64,000 nucleotides of DNA from Aquabacterium humicola. GTDB lineage: Bacteria > Pseudomonadota > Gammaproteobacteria > Burkholderiales > Burkholderiaceae_C. The position numbers and the translations under genes are program-made. A model generated the notes under the pieces. It ran no database searches. It had not been told where the DNA came from and worked only from the letters and a program-made list of their open reading frames with translations. Numbering within the stretch: position 1 is the stretch's first letter; the number at the start of each line of letters is the position of its first letter. Below, in pieces: positions 19,173 to 29,092 of the stretch. The DNA lies in contig NZ_JARGNB010000002.1 of NCBI RefSeq assembly GCF_030167915.1, positions 1,116,001 through 1,180,000 of the forward strand, in the 5' to 3' direction.

Positions 19173-19715
19173 ATGGTCACGATGATGCGCTCGAAGGGTC
19201 CGTGGACGCTGGCGGCCGGCATGCTGGTGCTGGCGCTGGCCGGCGGGGCTGCGCAGATGGCGCAGGCGATGCCCGGCGGCGAAGGGCAGCACGCCATGCA
19301 CCGCGGCCATGGTGCGGGCGGCCACGGCGGCCCGATGATGATGATGTCCGAGCGGGTGCTGCAAGCCGTCGGCGCCAGTGCCGACCAGCAGGCCCGCGTG
19401 CAGCAGATCTACCGCGCCGCGCACGAGGAATTGCGTGCGCAGCACCAGGCCGCCGGCGACCTGCGTGCGCAGTGGGTGCAGATCTTCACCGCGCCGACGG
19501 TGGACGCGCGCGCCGCCGAGGCGCTGCGCCAGAAGCAGGCCGCGCTGCACGAGGCCGCCAGCAAGCGAATGCTCCAGGCGACGATCGAGGCCGCCGCGGT
19601 GCTGACGCCGGAGCAGCGTGCGAAGCTCGCCGAACAGATCGGCAAGCGCCGCGACATGATGGAACGTCACCGCCGCGAGCGCGATTCGCTCGATGGCGCG
19701 CCCAAGCGCAGCTGA
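19173..19715 (+). CDS. Spy/CpxP-family periplasmic protein
   Basis: A 180-residue periplasmic protein. A signal peptide (about 1-32, ending AQMAQA) is followed by a His/Gly/Met-rich linker (EGQHAMHRGHGAGGHGG, MMMM) that may bind metal such as copper. The helical domain contains the family motif LTPEQRAKLAEQIGKRRDMM and a long coiled-coil-like part. CpxP/Spy proteins are envelope chaperones that also restrain the CpxA sensor. A perfect CpxR box precedes it, and the regulator and sensor genes follow. Confidence 0.85.
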   Translation: MVTMMRSKGPWTLAAGMLVLALAGGAAQMAQAMPGGEGQHAMHRGHGAGGHGGPMMMMSERVLQAVGASADQQARVQQIYRAAHEELRAQHQAAGDLRAQWVQIFTAPTVDARAAEALRQKQAALHEAASKRMLQATIEAAAVLTPEQRAKLAEQIGKRRDMMERHRRERDSLDGAPKRS

Positions 19716-19775
19716 AGGCTGCGCGGCCCCCGGCCGATGGTTCCGATTCCCTTCCTTCCAGGAGCTTCGCTCCGG

Positions 19776-19807
19776 CGCCCCGTGCGCCGGGGCGTTTTTG
19801 TTTTTTA
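19776..19807 (+). terminator. Terminator between the cpxP-like and response-regulator genes
   Basis: CGCCCC (19776-19781) pairs with GGGGCG (19789-19794), followed by a T-rich run TTTTTGTTTTTT (19795-19806). It lies 9 bases before the response-regulator start, so it probably attenuates expression: abundant chaperone message and less regulator/sensor message by read-through. Confidence 0.75.
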
Positions 19808-19815
19808 ATCAGTCC

Positions 19816-20523
19816 ATGAGCGCACGATTGCTGTTGATCGACGACGACGCCCGCCTGACCTCGATGGTCGGCGACTACCTGCGTGGCCACGGCTACCAGG
19901 TGGACACCGCTGGCTCGCTGGCCGGGGGGCGCGAACGCCTGCGCGGCGGACCCTACGACGCGCTGGTGCTCGACCTGATGCTGCCGGACGGCGACGGCCT
20001 GGACCTGACGCGCGAGCTGCGGGCCGACGCCCGCACCAAGCGCCTGCCGCTGCTGATGCTGACCGCCCGTGGAGAACCGCTGGACCGGGTCGTCGGGCTG
20101 GAGCTCGGTGCCGACGACTACCTGCCCAAGCCCTTCGAGCCGCGCGAGCTGCTGGCCCGCGTCAAGGCGTTGCTGCGCCGCGCCGAACCCGACACCGCGG
20201 GCGACGACGTGCTGCGTTTCGGCCGGCTGGAAATCGACATGGGCGCGCGCCAGGCGCGCATCGAGGGCAAGGCCTGCGACCTCACGGGCCACCAGTTCGA
20301 CCTGCTGTGCGTGCTGGCGCAGAGCGCCGGCCGCGTGCTGTCGCGCGACCAGATCATGGACGCGCTGAAGGGCCACCCGATCGAGGCCTTCGACCGCAGC
20401 ATCGACGTGCATGTCTCGCGCATCCGCGCCTGCATCGAGGACGACCCGAAGTGCCCGAAGCGCGTTCTGACGGTGCGCGGCTCGGGCTACGTCTTCGCGC
20501 GCAAGCAGGACGCCGACGAGTGA
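19816..20523 (+). CDS. OmpR/CpxR-family response regulator
   Basis: A 235-residue regulator. The receiver has the acidic pocket LLIDDDAR, phospho-acceptor Asp53 in LVLDLMLPDGDG and Lys105 in DYLPKPFEPRE. The C-terminal winged helix (about 140-230) has DLTGHQFDLLCVLAQSAGRV, the recognition helix SIDVHVSRIR and the wing VLTVRGSGYVF. The perfect CpxR box upstream of the cpxP-like gene and the neighbouring CpxA-like kinase make it a probable CpxR equivalent; RstA-type is the alternative. No overlap with the kinase: 34 bases separate them. Confidence 0.9.
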   Translation: MSARLLLIDDDARLTSMVGDYLRGHGYQVDTAGSLAGGRERLRGGPYDALVLDLMLPDGDGLDLTRELRADARTKRLPLLMLTARGEPLDRVVGLELGADDYLPKPFEPRELLARVKALLRRAEPDTAGDDVLRFGRLEIDMGARQARIEGKACDLTGHQFDLLCVLAQSAGRVLSRDQIMDALKGHPIEAFDRSIDVHVSRIRACIEDDPKCPKRVLTVRGSGYVFARKQDADE

Positions 20524-20557
20524 GGCTCGCTGCGGCGCCGCGGCGCGAGGGGGCGGC

Positions 20558-22027
20558 ATGAAATCGCTCTACCTGCGCATCTGGCTCACGGTGGTGGCCG
20601 CGCTGGCGCTGTTCGCGCTGGTGTCGGGCTGGCTGTGGCAGCGCCAAGTCGCGCAGGAACGGGTGCGCTTCGAGCAGGTGGTCAACGAACGGGTCGCCGC
20701 CTGGGCCGAGCTGGTGCAGCGCTCGCTGCCGGCGGCCGATGCGCCGCCCGCGGCACAGTCGGAGGCGCTCGCGGAGTGGTCGATGCGCCTGCGCCTGCCG
20801 ATGGCGCTGGACGACTCGCGCGGGCGCCGCATCGGCGCGTCCGACAGTTTCCTGCGGCGCGAAGCCGAAGGCGGTCTGCCGGCGATCTCGGTCAAGCTCG
20901 ACGACGGCCGCACCTTGTGGATCGCGCGACGGCCGTTGCGGCGCGCGATGCAGGGCGACGGGCCGCGTGGCTTTGGCGGCCCCGCCACTGCGCCGCCGGA
21001 CCGGCCTTGGGCCGAGGGCCCGCGGGCGGGCATGGCGCCGGCGCCAGGCGCCTGGCGCGATCGCGGAGGTCCCGCGGCGCAGCGCGACGAAGGTCCGCCG
21101 CCCGAGCGCCCGATGGGTCCTTTGAGGGTGCCCTCGCCGCTGCTGCTGCCGGGTGACGGCGTGATCGCTGCGGCCGGTCCGGTGCTGCTGCTCGGCCTGC
21201 TGCTGGTCGCGGTCGCGGCCGGTGCCTACCCGGTGGTGCGGCGGCTGACGCGGCGCCTGGAGTCGCTGAAGCAAGGCGTCGAGGCCTTCGGCGCGGGCAA
21301 GCTCGGCCAACGGGTCGACGAGTCCGGCCGCGACGAGGTCGCCGCGCTCGCTGGCACTTTCAATCGCACGGCCGAGCGCATCGAGGCGCTGGTGCGCTCG
21401 CACCAGAGCCTGCTGGCCAACGCCAGTCACGAGCTGCGCTCGCCGCTCGCGCGTTTGAAGATGGCGGTGGCGATGTACGGCGACGCCGCCGATGCGCAGC
21501 GTGCGGCGCTGCGCCAGGAGATCGAAACCGACGTCGCCGAGCTCGACGCGCTGGTTGAGGAAGTGCTGCTCGCCAGCCGCCTCGACGCGGCGGGCGTGCT
21601 CGAGCGCCGCGAGCCGGTCGAGCTGCTGGGCCTCGCCGCGGAGGAAGCCGCGCGGGTCGGCGCGCAGGCCGCCGGCTCGGCGGTCACGGTGCAGGGCAGC
21701 GAACGCCTGCTGCGCCGCGCACTGCGCAACCTGCTGGAGAACGCCCACCGTTATGGCGGTGCCGAAGTCGAGGCCCAGATCGTCCAACGGCCCGACGGCG
21801 GCGCGGAGGCGCGGGTCAGCGACCGCGGCCCCGGCGTGCCGGCAGCCTTCCGCGAACGCATCTTCGAACCCTTCTTCCGGCTGCCCGGCCATGCCGAGCG
21901 CGAAGGCGGCGTGGGCCTCGGCCTGAGCCTGGTGCGCCAGATCGCCGAGCACCACGGCGGCAGTGTGCGCTGCGAGCCACGCGACGGCGGCGGCAGCTGC
22001 TTCGTGCTGGCGCTGCCCGCCGGCTGA
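20558..22027 (+). CDS. CpxA-like sensor histidine kinase
   Basis: A 489-residue kinase. Transmembrane segments lie at about 8-28 and 205-228, enclosing a periplasmic part of about 175 residues whose last third is rich in Pro, Gly and Arg. A HAMP linker (VVRRLTRRLESLKQGVEAFG), the H-box ANASHELRSPLARLKM (phospho-His near 288), the N-box LRNLLENAHRYGG and the G-boxes DRGPGVP and GVGLGLSLV follow. It is probably the partner of the preceding regulator and senses envelope stress, restrained by the Spy/CpxP-like protein. Confidence 0.9.
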   Translation: MKSLYLRIWLTVVAALALFALVSGWLWQRQVAQERVRFEQVVNERVAAWAELVQRSLPAADAPPAAQSEALAEWSMRLRLPMALDDSRGRRIGASDSFLRREAEGGLPAISVKLDDGRTLWIARRPLRRAMQGDGPRGFGGPATAPPDRPWAEGPRAGMAPAPGAWRDRGGPAAQRDEGPPPERPMGPLRVPSPLLLPGDGVIAAAGPVLLLGLLLVAVAAGAYPVVRRLTRRLESLKQGVEAFGAGKLGQRVDESGRDEVAALAGTFNRTAERIEALVRSHQSLLANASHELRSPLARLKMAVAMYGDAADAQRAALRQEIETDVAELDALVEEVLLASRLDAAGVLERREPVELLGLAAEEAARVGAQAAGSAVTVQGSERLLRRALRNLLENAHRYGGAEVEAQIVQRPDGGAEARVSDRGPGVPAAFRERIFEPFFRLPGHAEREGGVGLGLSLVRQIAEHHGGSVRCEPRDGGGSCFVLALPAG

Positions 22028-22053
22028 ATCGCCTGCCCGCTGACCTCGCGGGC

Positions 22054-23451
22054 TCAGCGCGCGCTCGCGATCTCGAGCGCTTCACGCCTCTTCGCGCGGT
22101 GCACCGCACCCATGAAGGCGCTCAGGCCCGCCGCCGCGACCGCGAGGCCGGCGGTCGATGCCATCCAGAAGCCCGGCGCACCGTGCCACGCGGCCGGCAT
22201 GCCGCCGCCGATGTTGAACGCCAGCACGTAGCCGCCGGCCAGCCCCACGCCCCATAGCGCGACCGCGTAGATCACCAGCGGCGCGGTCGCGACATGCCAG
22301 GCGCGCAGCACGAAGGCCGCGGCGGTCTGCACCGCGTCGGCGGCGTGGAACAGCGTGACCCATGCCACCAGCGGCAGCGCCGCGGCGATCACCGCCGCGT
22401 CGGTGGTGTACAGGCCGACGATCGCTCCGCGCAGCGCGAACACCGCGCCGCCGACCACCAGCGCGACCACCAGCGCCAGCAGCACGCCGTGGCGGCCCAG
22501 GCGGCAGGCGTCGGCGAGATCGGCCGCGCCGATGCGTTGCGCGACCAGCGTGCCGGTGGCATTCGCCAGCCCGAGCGGCATCATGAACAGCAGCGCGACG
22601 AGGTTGGCCGCGATCTGGTGGCCGGCCACCGGCGTCTCGCCGAGGCGCGCGATGAAGATCGCCATGAAGGCGAAGCCGGTGACCTCGATCAGGATCGACA
22701 ACCCCATCGGCACGCCGAGCTTCAGCAAGGCCTTCAGCGACGCCGGCTGCGGCCGGTCGAGGCCGCGGCCGCGCAGCGCGAAGCGCGCATAGAACGGGTC
22801 GCGCCGCAGCACGACCCAGGCCACGATCACCTGGGCCCACATCGCGACCAGCGTCGCGATGCCGCAGCCCTGCACGCCGAGGGCCGGCACGTCCAGCGCC
22901 GGCACGCCGCCGACCAGCGCGATCGACAGCGGCACCTTGAGCGCCAGCCCGCCGATCTGCAGCGCCATCACCGCCTTCGGCCGCGACACCGCGGTGTTGA
23001 AGCCGCGGTAGATCGTGAACAGCAGCGAGGCCGGCAGCGAGAAGGCCAGCGCCAGCAGGTAGCCGCGTATCTTGGACGCTACTTCGGGCCCCGCCTGCGA
23101 CAGCGCCAGGAAGGGCGCCGGGAAGAGCAGCAGCGTGCTGCCCACCAGCGCCAGCCCGAGCGCCAGCCACATCGCCTGGTGCAGCTGCGCGCCGGCCTCG
23201 GCCTCGCGCCCGGCGCCGAACAGCTGGCCGACGATCGGGCTGATCGCCAGCACCACGCCCATCAGGCCGATGAAGACCGTGACGAAGGCCGCCGAGCCGA
23301 CCGCGAGCGCGGCGAGGTCGGTCGACGAATGACGCGCGACCAGCACGGTGTCGACGGTGGAGAAACCCAGCACCGCGAGCTGGCCGATGAAGACCGGCCA
23401 CGCCAAGGGCACGATGCGCCTCACGCTGGCGACGAAGCCCGCGGGGTTCAT
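22054..23451 (-). CDS. MATE-family multidrug efflux protein
   Basis: A 465-residue membrane protein with about twelve transmembrane segments in two homologous halves, as in NorM. Signs are AWPVFIGQLAVLGFSTVDTVLVA in helix 1, LFTIYRGFNTAVSRPKAVMAL and GFAFMAIFIARLG in the second half. MATE proteins export drugs and cations against Na+ or H+. The gene overlaps the upstream DUF3717/DUF1289 gene by four bases and converges with the histidine kinase gene. Confidence 0.93.
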   Translation of the reverse strand: MNPAGFVASVRRIVPLAWPVFIGQLAVLGFSTVDTVLVARHSSTDLAALAVGSAAFVTVFIGLMGVVLAISPIVGQLFGAGREAEAGAQLHQAMWLALGLALVGSTLLLFPAPFLALSQAGPEVASKIRGYLLALAFSLPASLLFTIYRGFNTAVSRPKAVMALQIGGLALKVPLSIALVGGVPALDVPALGVQGCGIATLVAMWAQVIVAWVVLRRDPFYARFALRGRGLDRPQPASLKALLKLGVPMGLSILIEVTGFAFMAIFIARLGETPVAGHQIAANLVALLFMMPLGLANATGTLVAQRIGAADLADACRLGRHGVLLALVVALVVGGAVFALRGAIVGLYTTDAAVIAAALPLVAWVTLFHAADAVQTAAAFVLRAWHVATAPLVIYAVALWGVGLAGGYVLAFNIGGGMPAAWHGAPGFWMASTAGLAVAAAGLSAFMGAVHRAKRREALEIASAR

Positions 23452-23930
23452 CGTGCGCCGGTGCCCGTCGGCCTGGTGGAAAGGGGGGTGTCGAAGCTGT
23501 CCGGCGCCGGATGGTCGATGCCGCTGGCGCTGCGTGCACGCTCGGCATAGCGGTTGAAGCGCCACGCCGTGCCTTCCTTGGTGATGCGGCGCCACACCAG
23601 GCGTTTTTCGGCCGGCGTCAGCACCGGCCAGTGCTGCACCTCGTCTTCGGTGCGGCCGCAGCCCTTGCACACCGCATCACCTTGCGCGGTCGAGCAGATC
23701 GCGATGCAGGGCGCGTCCGGCGTGTGGGCGTACCAGTCCAGCCAGGCCTCGCGCGCGGCGGCGGGCATCGTGTCCTCGTCGGCCAGCGGCTCGCGGTAAT
23801 AGACCATCAGCGCGTAGACCTCGGCCAGCGCGCGCACCTGCTTGCAGGCGGTGATGCCGTCGGGCGAGGGCGAACGCTCGCGCCACCAGTTGATGGCCGC
23901 TTCGATGTCGGTGATGTGGATGCCGGCCAT
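23448..23930 (-). CDS. DUF3717 plus DUF1289 protein
   Basis: A 160-residue protein with two short families fused. The N-terminal DUF3717 part reads HITDIEAAINWWRERS and ACKQVRALAEVYALMVYYRE. The DUF1289 part carries its four-Cys cluster in APCIAICSTAQGDAVCKGCG and the TPAEKRLVWRRI tail, which suggests zinc or Fe-S binding. The combination is common in Burkholderiales and has no known function. Its stop overlaps the MATE start by four bases. Confidence 0.85.
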   Translation of the reverse strand: MAGIHITDIEAAINWWRERSPSPDGITACKQVRALAEVYALMVYYREPLADEDTMPAAAREAWLDWYAHTPDAPCIAICSTAQGDAVCKGCGRTEDEVQHWPVLTPAEKRLVWRRITKEGTAWRFNRYAERARSASGIDHPAPDSFDTPLSTRPTGTGAR

Positions 23931-24072
23931 GGGCAGGGGGGGCGGGTCGTGAACGGTCGGGCGTCCGGCGAAGGGGCGGCAAGCATAGCGCGGCTGCAGA
24001 GGCCGGCCGCGTGGCAGGTGACCGCTCAGGCCCGCGGTTGGAAACCGCTCGGGCCCGCGGTCGGATGACCGC

Positions 24073-24466
24073 TCAAACCTTCCGTCGAACCACCAACTCG
24101 GCGTAGCCGGTGGCGGCATCGGGCTGGCGCCCGAACTGCCAGTCCGGCAGCACGGCCACCAGCACTTCGGCCGTCGTGCGCACGATGCAGCCCGGCGCGA
24201 CGTGGCCCCCCGAGCACGCGGCCCTGCGCGTCGGCGACGCTGGCATGCAGGTGCGCGCCGTCGGGCGACAACGAGCCCGACAGCGTCAGCAGCTCGAAGT
24301 CGCCTTGAAGCAAGGTCGGCTCGTCGGCCCCGGCCAGGCGCAGCGCCAGTGTCGACAGGCTGCCGATGCCGGCCAGCACGAAGGCCGCCGGTGCGGCCAT
24401 TTGAAGCGCGAGGCGCAGGTCCGCGCCGGGCGGCAGTCTCAGCGGCAGCGTCTGCATGCGGGTCAT
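24073..24466 (-). pseudogene. PPC/DUF296-domain DNA-binding-like gene with a frameshift
   Basis: The minus frame from the ATG at 24466 (MTRMQTLPLRLPPGADL) encodes a PPC (plants and prokaryotes conserved, DUF296) domain: VLAGIGSLSTLALRLAG, GDFELLTLSGSLSPDGAHLH and SVADAQGRVLGG. At a run of six C (24206-24211, plus strand) the frame is lost. Removing one base restores HVAPGCIVRTTAEVLVAVLP and DAATGYAELVVRRKV with a stop at 24073, the correct family ending and length (about 130 residues). It is either a recent single-base inactivation or a sequencing error at a homopolymer. The family is a trimeric DNA-binding or metabolite-binding fold of unknown role in bacteria. Confidence 0.8.
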
Positions 24467-24513
24467 TGTGGCGCGCGATGTAAGCGGCGAGGGGGTTGGC
24501 GCGACGATCCCGC

Positions 24514-25248
24514 ATGGATGCCCGTTCTCCCTGGTGCGCCGCCACGCTGGCGCTGGGCCTGGCCACGTCGACCGGCGTGGTTGCCGATGCCGGCCGCTGC
24601 GAAGCTCGCTCGGCGCCGCAGCAGGCGCGCCTCGTCGAGCTGTACACCTCCGAAGGCTGCAACTCGTGCCCGCCGGCCGATCGCTGGCTGTCGACGCTGA
24701 AGGGCCGCGACGACGTGCTCGCTGCGGCCTTCCATGTCGACTACTGGGACCACCTCGGCTGGAAGGACCGCTTCGGCGCGGCGGCGCACACCGAGCGCCA
24801 GGCGCAGCGGGTCGCAGCCGGCGCCTCGCGTTTTGCGTACACACCGCAGGTGCTGGTCGACGGCCGCGACTGGCGGCGCTGGCCGCAGCTGCCGCCGGCC
24901 GGTGGTCCGGCGCCGGTGGCGATCCAGTTGCGGCGCGAGGACACGCGCGTGATCGTCGACGTCGCGCCGCTGACGGGCGCGCCGGGCACGATCGCTGCGT
25001 GGTGGGTGCTGCTGGAGGACGGCCATGCCAGCGCGGTGAAGGCCGGCGAGAACCGCGGCGTCGCGCTGCAGCACGATCATGTCGTGCGGGCCTATGGGCA
25101 ACGCGCGAGTTGGGCGTCGGCGGCGCCAGCGCGCTTCGAGATCACGGCGCCGCGCCACGGCGAAGGCGGCCGGCCGGTACGGCTGCTGGTGGTCGTCAGC
25201 GATGCCCGCAGCGGCCTGCCGCTGCAGGCCGTGCAGTTGGGTTGTTAG
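24514..25248 (+). CDS. DUF1223 secreted thioredoxin-like protein
   Basis: A 244-residue protein with an N-terminal signal-like segment (MDARSPWCAATLALGLATSTG) and a DUF1223 domain. LVELYTSEGCNSCPPADRWL is the family hallmark, with a CxxC redox-like pair, and FHVDYWDHLGWKDRFG and YTPQVLVDGR follow. The fold is thioredoxin-like and the function unknown. The ATG at 24514 is used; a TTG at 24496 would lengthen it by six residues. It is divergent from the frameshifted PPC gene, 47 bases apart. Confidence 0.85.
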   Translation: MDARSPWCAATLALGLATSTGVVADAGRCEARSAPQQARLVELYTSEGCNSCPPADRWLSTLKGRDDVLAAAFHVDYWDHLGWKDRFGAAAHTERQAQRVAAGASRFAYTPQVLVDGRDWRRWPQLPPAGGPAPVAIQLRREDTRVIVDVAPLTGAPGTIAAWWVLLEDGHASAVKAGENRGVALQHDHVVRAYGQRASWASAAPARFEITAPRHGEGGRPVRLLVVVSDARSGLPLQAVQLGC

Positions 25249-25288
25249 GTCCCGGGGCGGTCAGGTTCCGCGCCGCGGGACCGTCGCG

Positions 25289-26899
<1,611 letters not shown>

Positions 26900-27348
26900 G
26901 GAACTGCTTTCATCGAGCAAGCCATGCCCGGCAGCTTCAGGAAGCCACGACAAGGCACAGCCGCGGCGGCGCGAGTTGCGTCCACCGCAGGTGAAGTCGC
27001 CAAGCAAGGGAATGACGGACTGCAGAACGCAGTGCCGGCGGGCCCGAATGTCTGGAGCGACGGCATCGCCGCCAACCAGGCCTCGAGACGCGGCTTGAGT
27101 TCCCTGCGCCGAGCATTTCTCGGCTTGGAGGCAGGGCCCGGCTCGATGAGGGTCAGGGAGATGAACGAAGAATCGCCGAACGTGTATCGATGGGGGGCAT
27201 CGGTGCACCCGATCGGCGAAGCCCGCGATTGTGGCACAAGGTTCTCAAGCTTGCACGGGTTTCCCCCGAAGCTTGCAGGCCATGCCGCGCCTGCAGCGCG
27301 ACCTCACCGGCGTGGAAGCGTGCTCATCGGCGAAGTCGATCGCGGCCC
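26900..27348 (-). other. Non-coding stretch: probable long helicase leader
   Basis: No convincing gene is visible in these 449 bases. Open frames on the minus strand lack family similarity and normal composition. The minus strand has a CACAAT -10-like box around 27233-27238 in front of the helicase. If it is used, the 5' leader would be over 300 bases, as in cold-shock helicase messages. The direct repeat AAGCTTGC occurs twice near 27248 and 27270, between this promoter and the GST stop. Confidence 0.4.
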
Positions 27349-27975
27349 TCACGATGTCGCTGCGGCCACCGGCATCGGCACGAAGCCCGGCAGCGCCTCG
27401 ATGCGCGCCAGCCAGGCGCGCAGGTGCGGGTAGTCGTCGAGGCCGATGCCACCTTCCGGCGCGCGCGCGGTGTAGCTGTAGAGCGCGATGTCGGCGATCG
27501 TCGGCGCGTCGCCCACCAGCCAGTCGCGCGCAGCCAGGTGCTGCTCGACGCGGGCGAAGAACTGGTGGCTCTGCGCATGCAGCGCGACACCGTCTCCCTG
27601 CTTCGAGATGCGCTGCCAGCGCGCCACCGCCGGCCCGCGCACCAGCGGCCCGGCGGCCGCGCCGAGCCAGCGCTGGATCTCGGCCTGCGTGCGCACGTCG
27701 GCCGGCAGCCAGCGGCGGTCGGCGTCGTAGGTGAGCGCCAGGTAGACGAGGATCGCGTTGCTGTCGGCCAGCGTGAAGTCGCCGTCCTCGATCACCGGCA
27801 CCTGGCCGAAGAGGTTGCGCGCGATGAAGTCCGGCGCCTTCTGCTCGCCCTTCATCAGGTCGACTTCGACCAGCCGGTGCGGCAGGCCGAGCAGCGACAG
27901 CATCAGTTGCACGCGGTGCGCGTGGCCGGACAGGGCGAAGCGGTACAGCGTGATCGGCTGGGCGGGACGGGGCAT
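27349..27975 (-). CDS. Glutathione S-transferase
   Basis: A 208-residue GST. The thioredoxin-like N-terminal domain (ITLYRFALSGHAHRVQLML, with the Ser/His catalytic loop) has the cis-Pro segment GQVPVIEDGDFTLADSNAIL, where ADS binds the glutamyl end of GSH. The helical C-terminal domain contains GDAPTIADIALYSY. It is probably a bacterial beta/nu-type enzyme that conjugates or reduces small electrophiles. It is divergent from a LysR regulator (112 bases apart), which may control it. Confidence 0.92.
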   Translation of the reverse strand: MPRPAQPITLYRFALSGHAHRVQLMLSLLGLPHRLVEVDLMKGEQKAPDFIARNLFGQVPVIEDGDFTLADSNAILVYLALTYDADRRWLPADVRTQAEIQRWLGAAAGPLVRGPAVARWQRISKQGDGVALHAQSHQFFARVEQHLAARDWLVGDAPTIADIALYSYTARAPEGGIGLDDYPHLRAWLARIEALPGFVPMPVAAATS

Positions 27976-28087
27976 GGCGGTGGTCCTTCGAGTTCATGGT
28001 GGAGATCGCCAGCGTATTCATTGCGTGCTGCGACAGGAATCTGCTCCGATAGCATTTGAGAATTCCACTTCACGTAACGGCGGCGCC

Positions 28088-29092
28088 ATGGACCACCTCG
28101 ACAGCCTGCGCACCTTCGTCGCCGTCGCCGACGCCGGCGGCTTCGCGCGCGCGGCGCGCCAGCGGGGCTTGTCGCCGCCCGCGGCAACGCGCGCGGTGGC
28201 CGCACTGGAGAAGCGGCTGGGCACGCCGCTGTTCCATCGCAGCACCCGCAGCCTGCGGCTGACCGAGGCGGGTGAAGCCTTCGTCGCCGACTGCCGGCGC
28301 ATCTTGGGCGAACTCGACGACGCCGAAGCGGCGGTCAGCGGCCAGCGCGACGAGCCGCGTGGCGTGCTGGCCGTCACCGCGCCGACGATGTTCGGGCGCC
28401 GGCACATCGGGCCGCTGCTGCTGGACTTCCTCGCCGCGCAACCCGCGCTCGGCGCGCGTGCGTTCTTCGTCGACCGCGTCGTGCACCTGATCGACGAGGG
28501 CTTCGACGTCGCGCTGCGCATCGCGCCACTGCCGGATTCGAGCCTCACCGCGGTGCCGGTGGGCAGCCTGCGGCGCGTGGTCGTCGCCTCGCCGGCCTAC
28601 CTCGCGACCCGCGGCGAGCCGCGCGACCTGTCCGATCTGGCGCGGCACGAGGCGATCGGTTTCAACTTCGACGGGCAGGGCAGCCAGCCCTGGCACTTCG
28701 GCGCCACGCGCGAAGCCGCGACGCCGCGGCAGCGGCTGGTGATCAACTCGGTCGAGATGAAGGTGGCCGCGGCCGTCGCCGGGTTCGGCCTGGCGCGCGC
28801 GCTGGCCTACCAGGTGACCGACGAGGTGCGCGACGGCCGGCTGCGCATCGTGCTGCCCGAGCACGAACCGCCACCGGTGCCGGTGCACCTGGTGTACCCG
28901 GCCGGCCGCATGGCCGCGGCGAAGGTGCGCGCCTTCGTCGGCTTCGCCGCCGAGCGCCTGCGGGCCGTACCGGTGCTGCAGGGGCGCGGGCTGGAAGCGT
29001 CCGCGCCCGGGCCTGCAGCAGACGCGGCCGCGCCGCTCAGGCGACCACCGCGGCGGCGGGCGCTTCCGCCGGGCGGCGCGCTGCCGCCTTGA
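28088..29092 (+). CDS. LysR-family transcriptional regulator
   Basis: A 334-residue LysR regulator with the N-terminal helix-turn-helix MDHLDSLRTFVAVADAGGF and ALEKRLGTPLFHRSTRSLRL, of the CrgA/AaeR-like subgroup. It is divergent from the GST gene, its probable target. The last 25 residues (Arg/Pro-rich, [17 protein letters not shown]) exceed the usual length and are encoded by sequence that also encodes the C terminus of the GMC oxidoreductase on the other strand (56 bases shared), so the extension may be a by-product of a lost stop codon. Confidence 0.9.
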   Translation: MDHLDSLRTFVAVADAGGFARAARQRGLSPPAATRAVAALEKRLGTPLFHRSTRSLRLTEAGEAFVADCRRILGELDDAEAAVSGQRDEPRGVLAVTAPTMFGRRHIGPLLLDFLAAQPALGARAFFVDRVVHLIDEGFDVALRIAPLPDSSLTAVPVGSLRRVVVASPAYLATRGEPRDLSDLARHEAIGFNFDGQGSQPWHFGATREAATPRQRLVINSVEMKVAAAVAGFGLARALAYQVTDEVRDGRLRIVLPEHEPPPVPVHLVYPAGRMAAAKVRAFVGFAAERLRAVPVLQGRGLEASAPGPAADAAAPLRRPPRRRALPPGGALPP

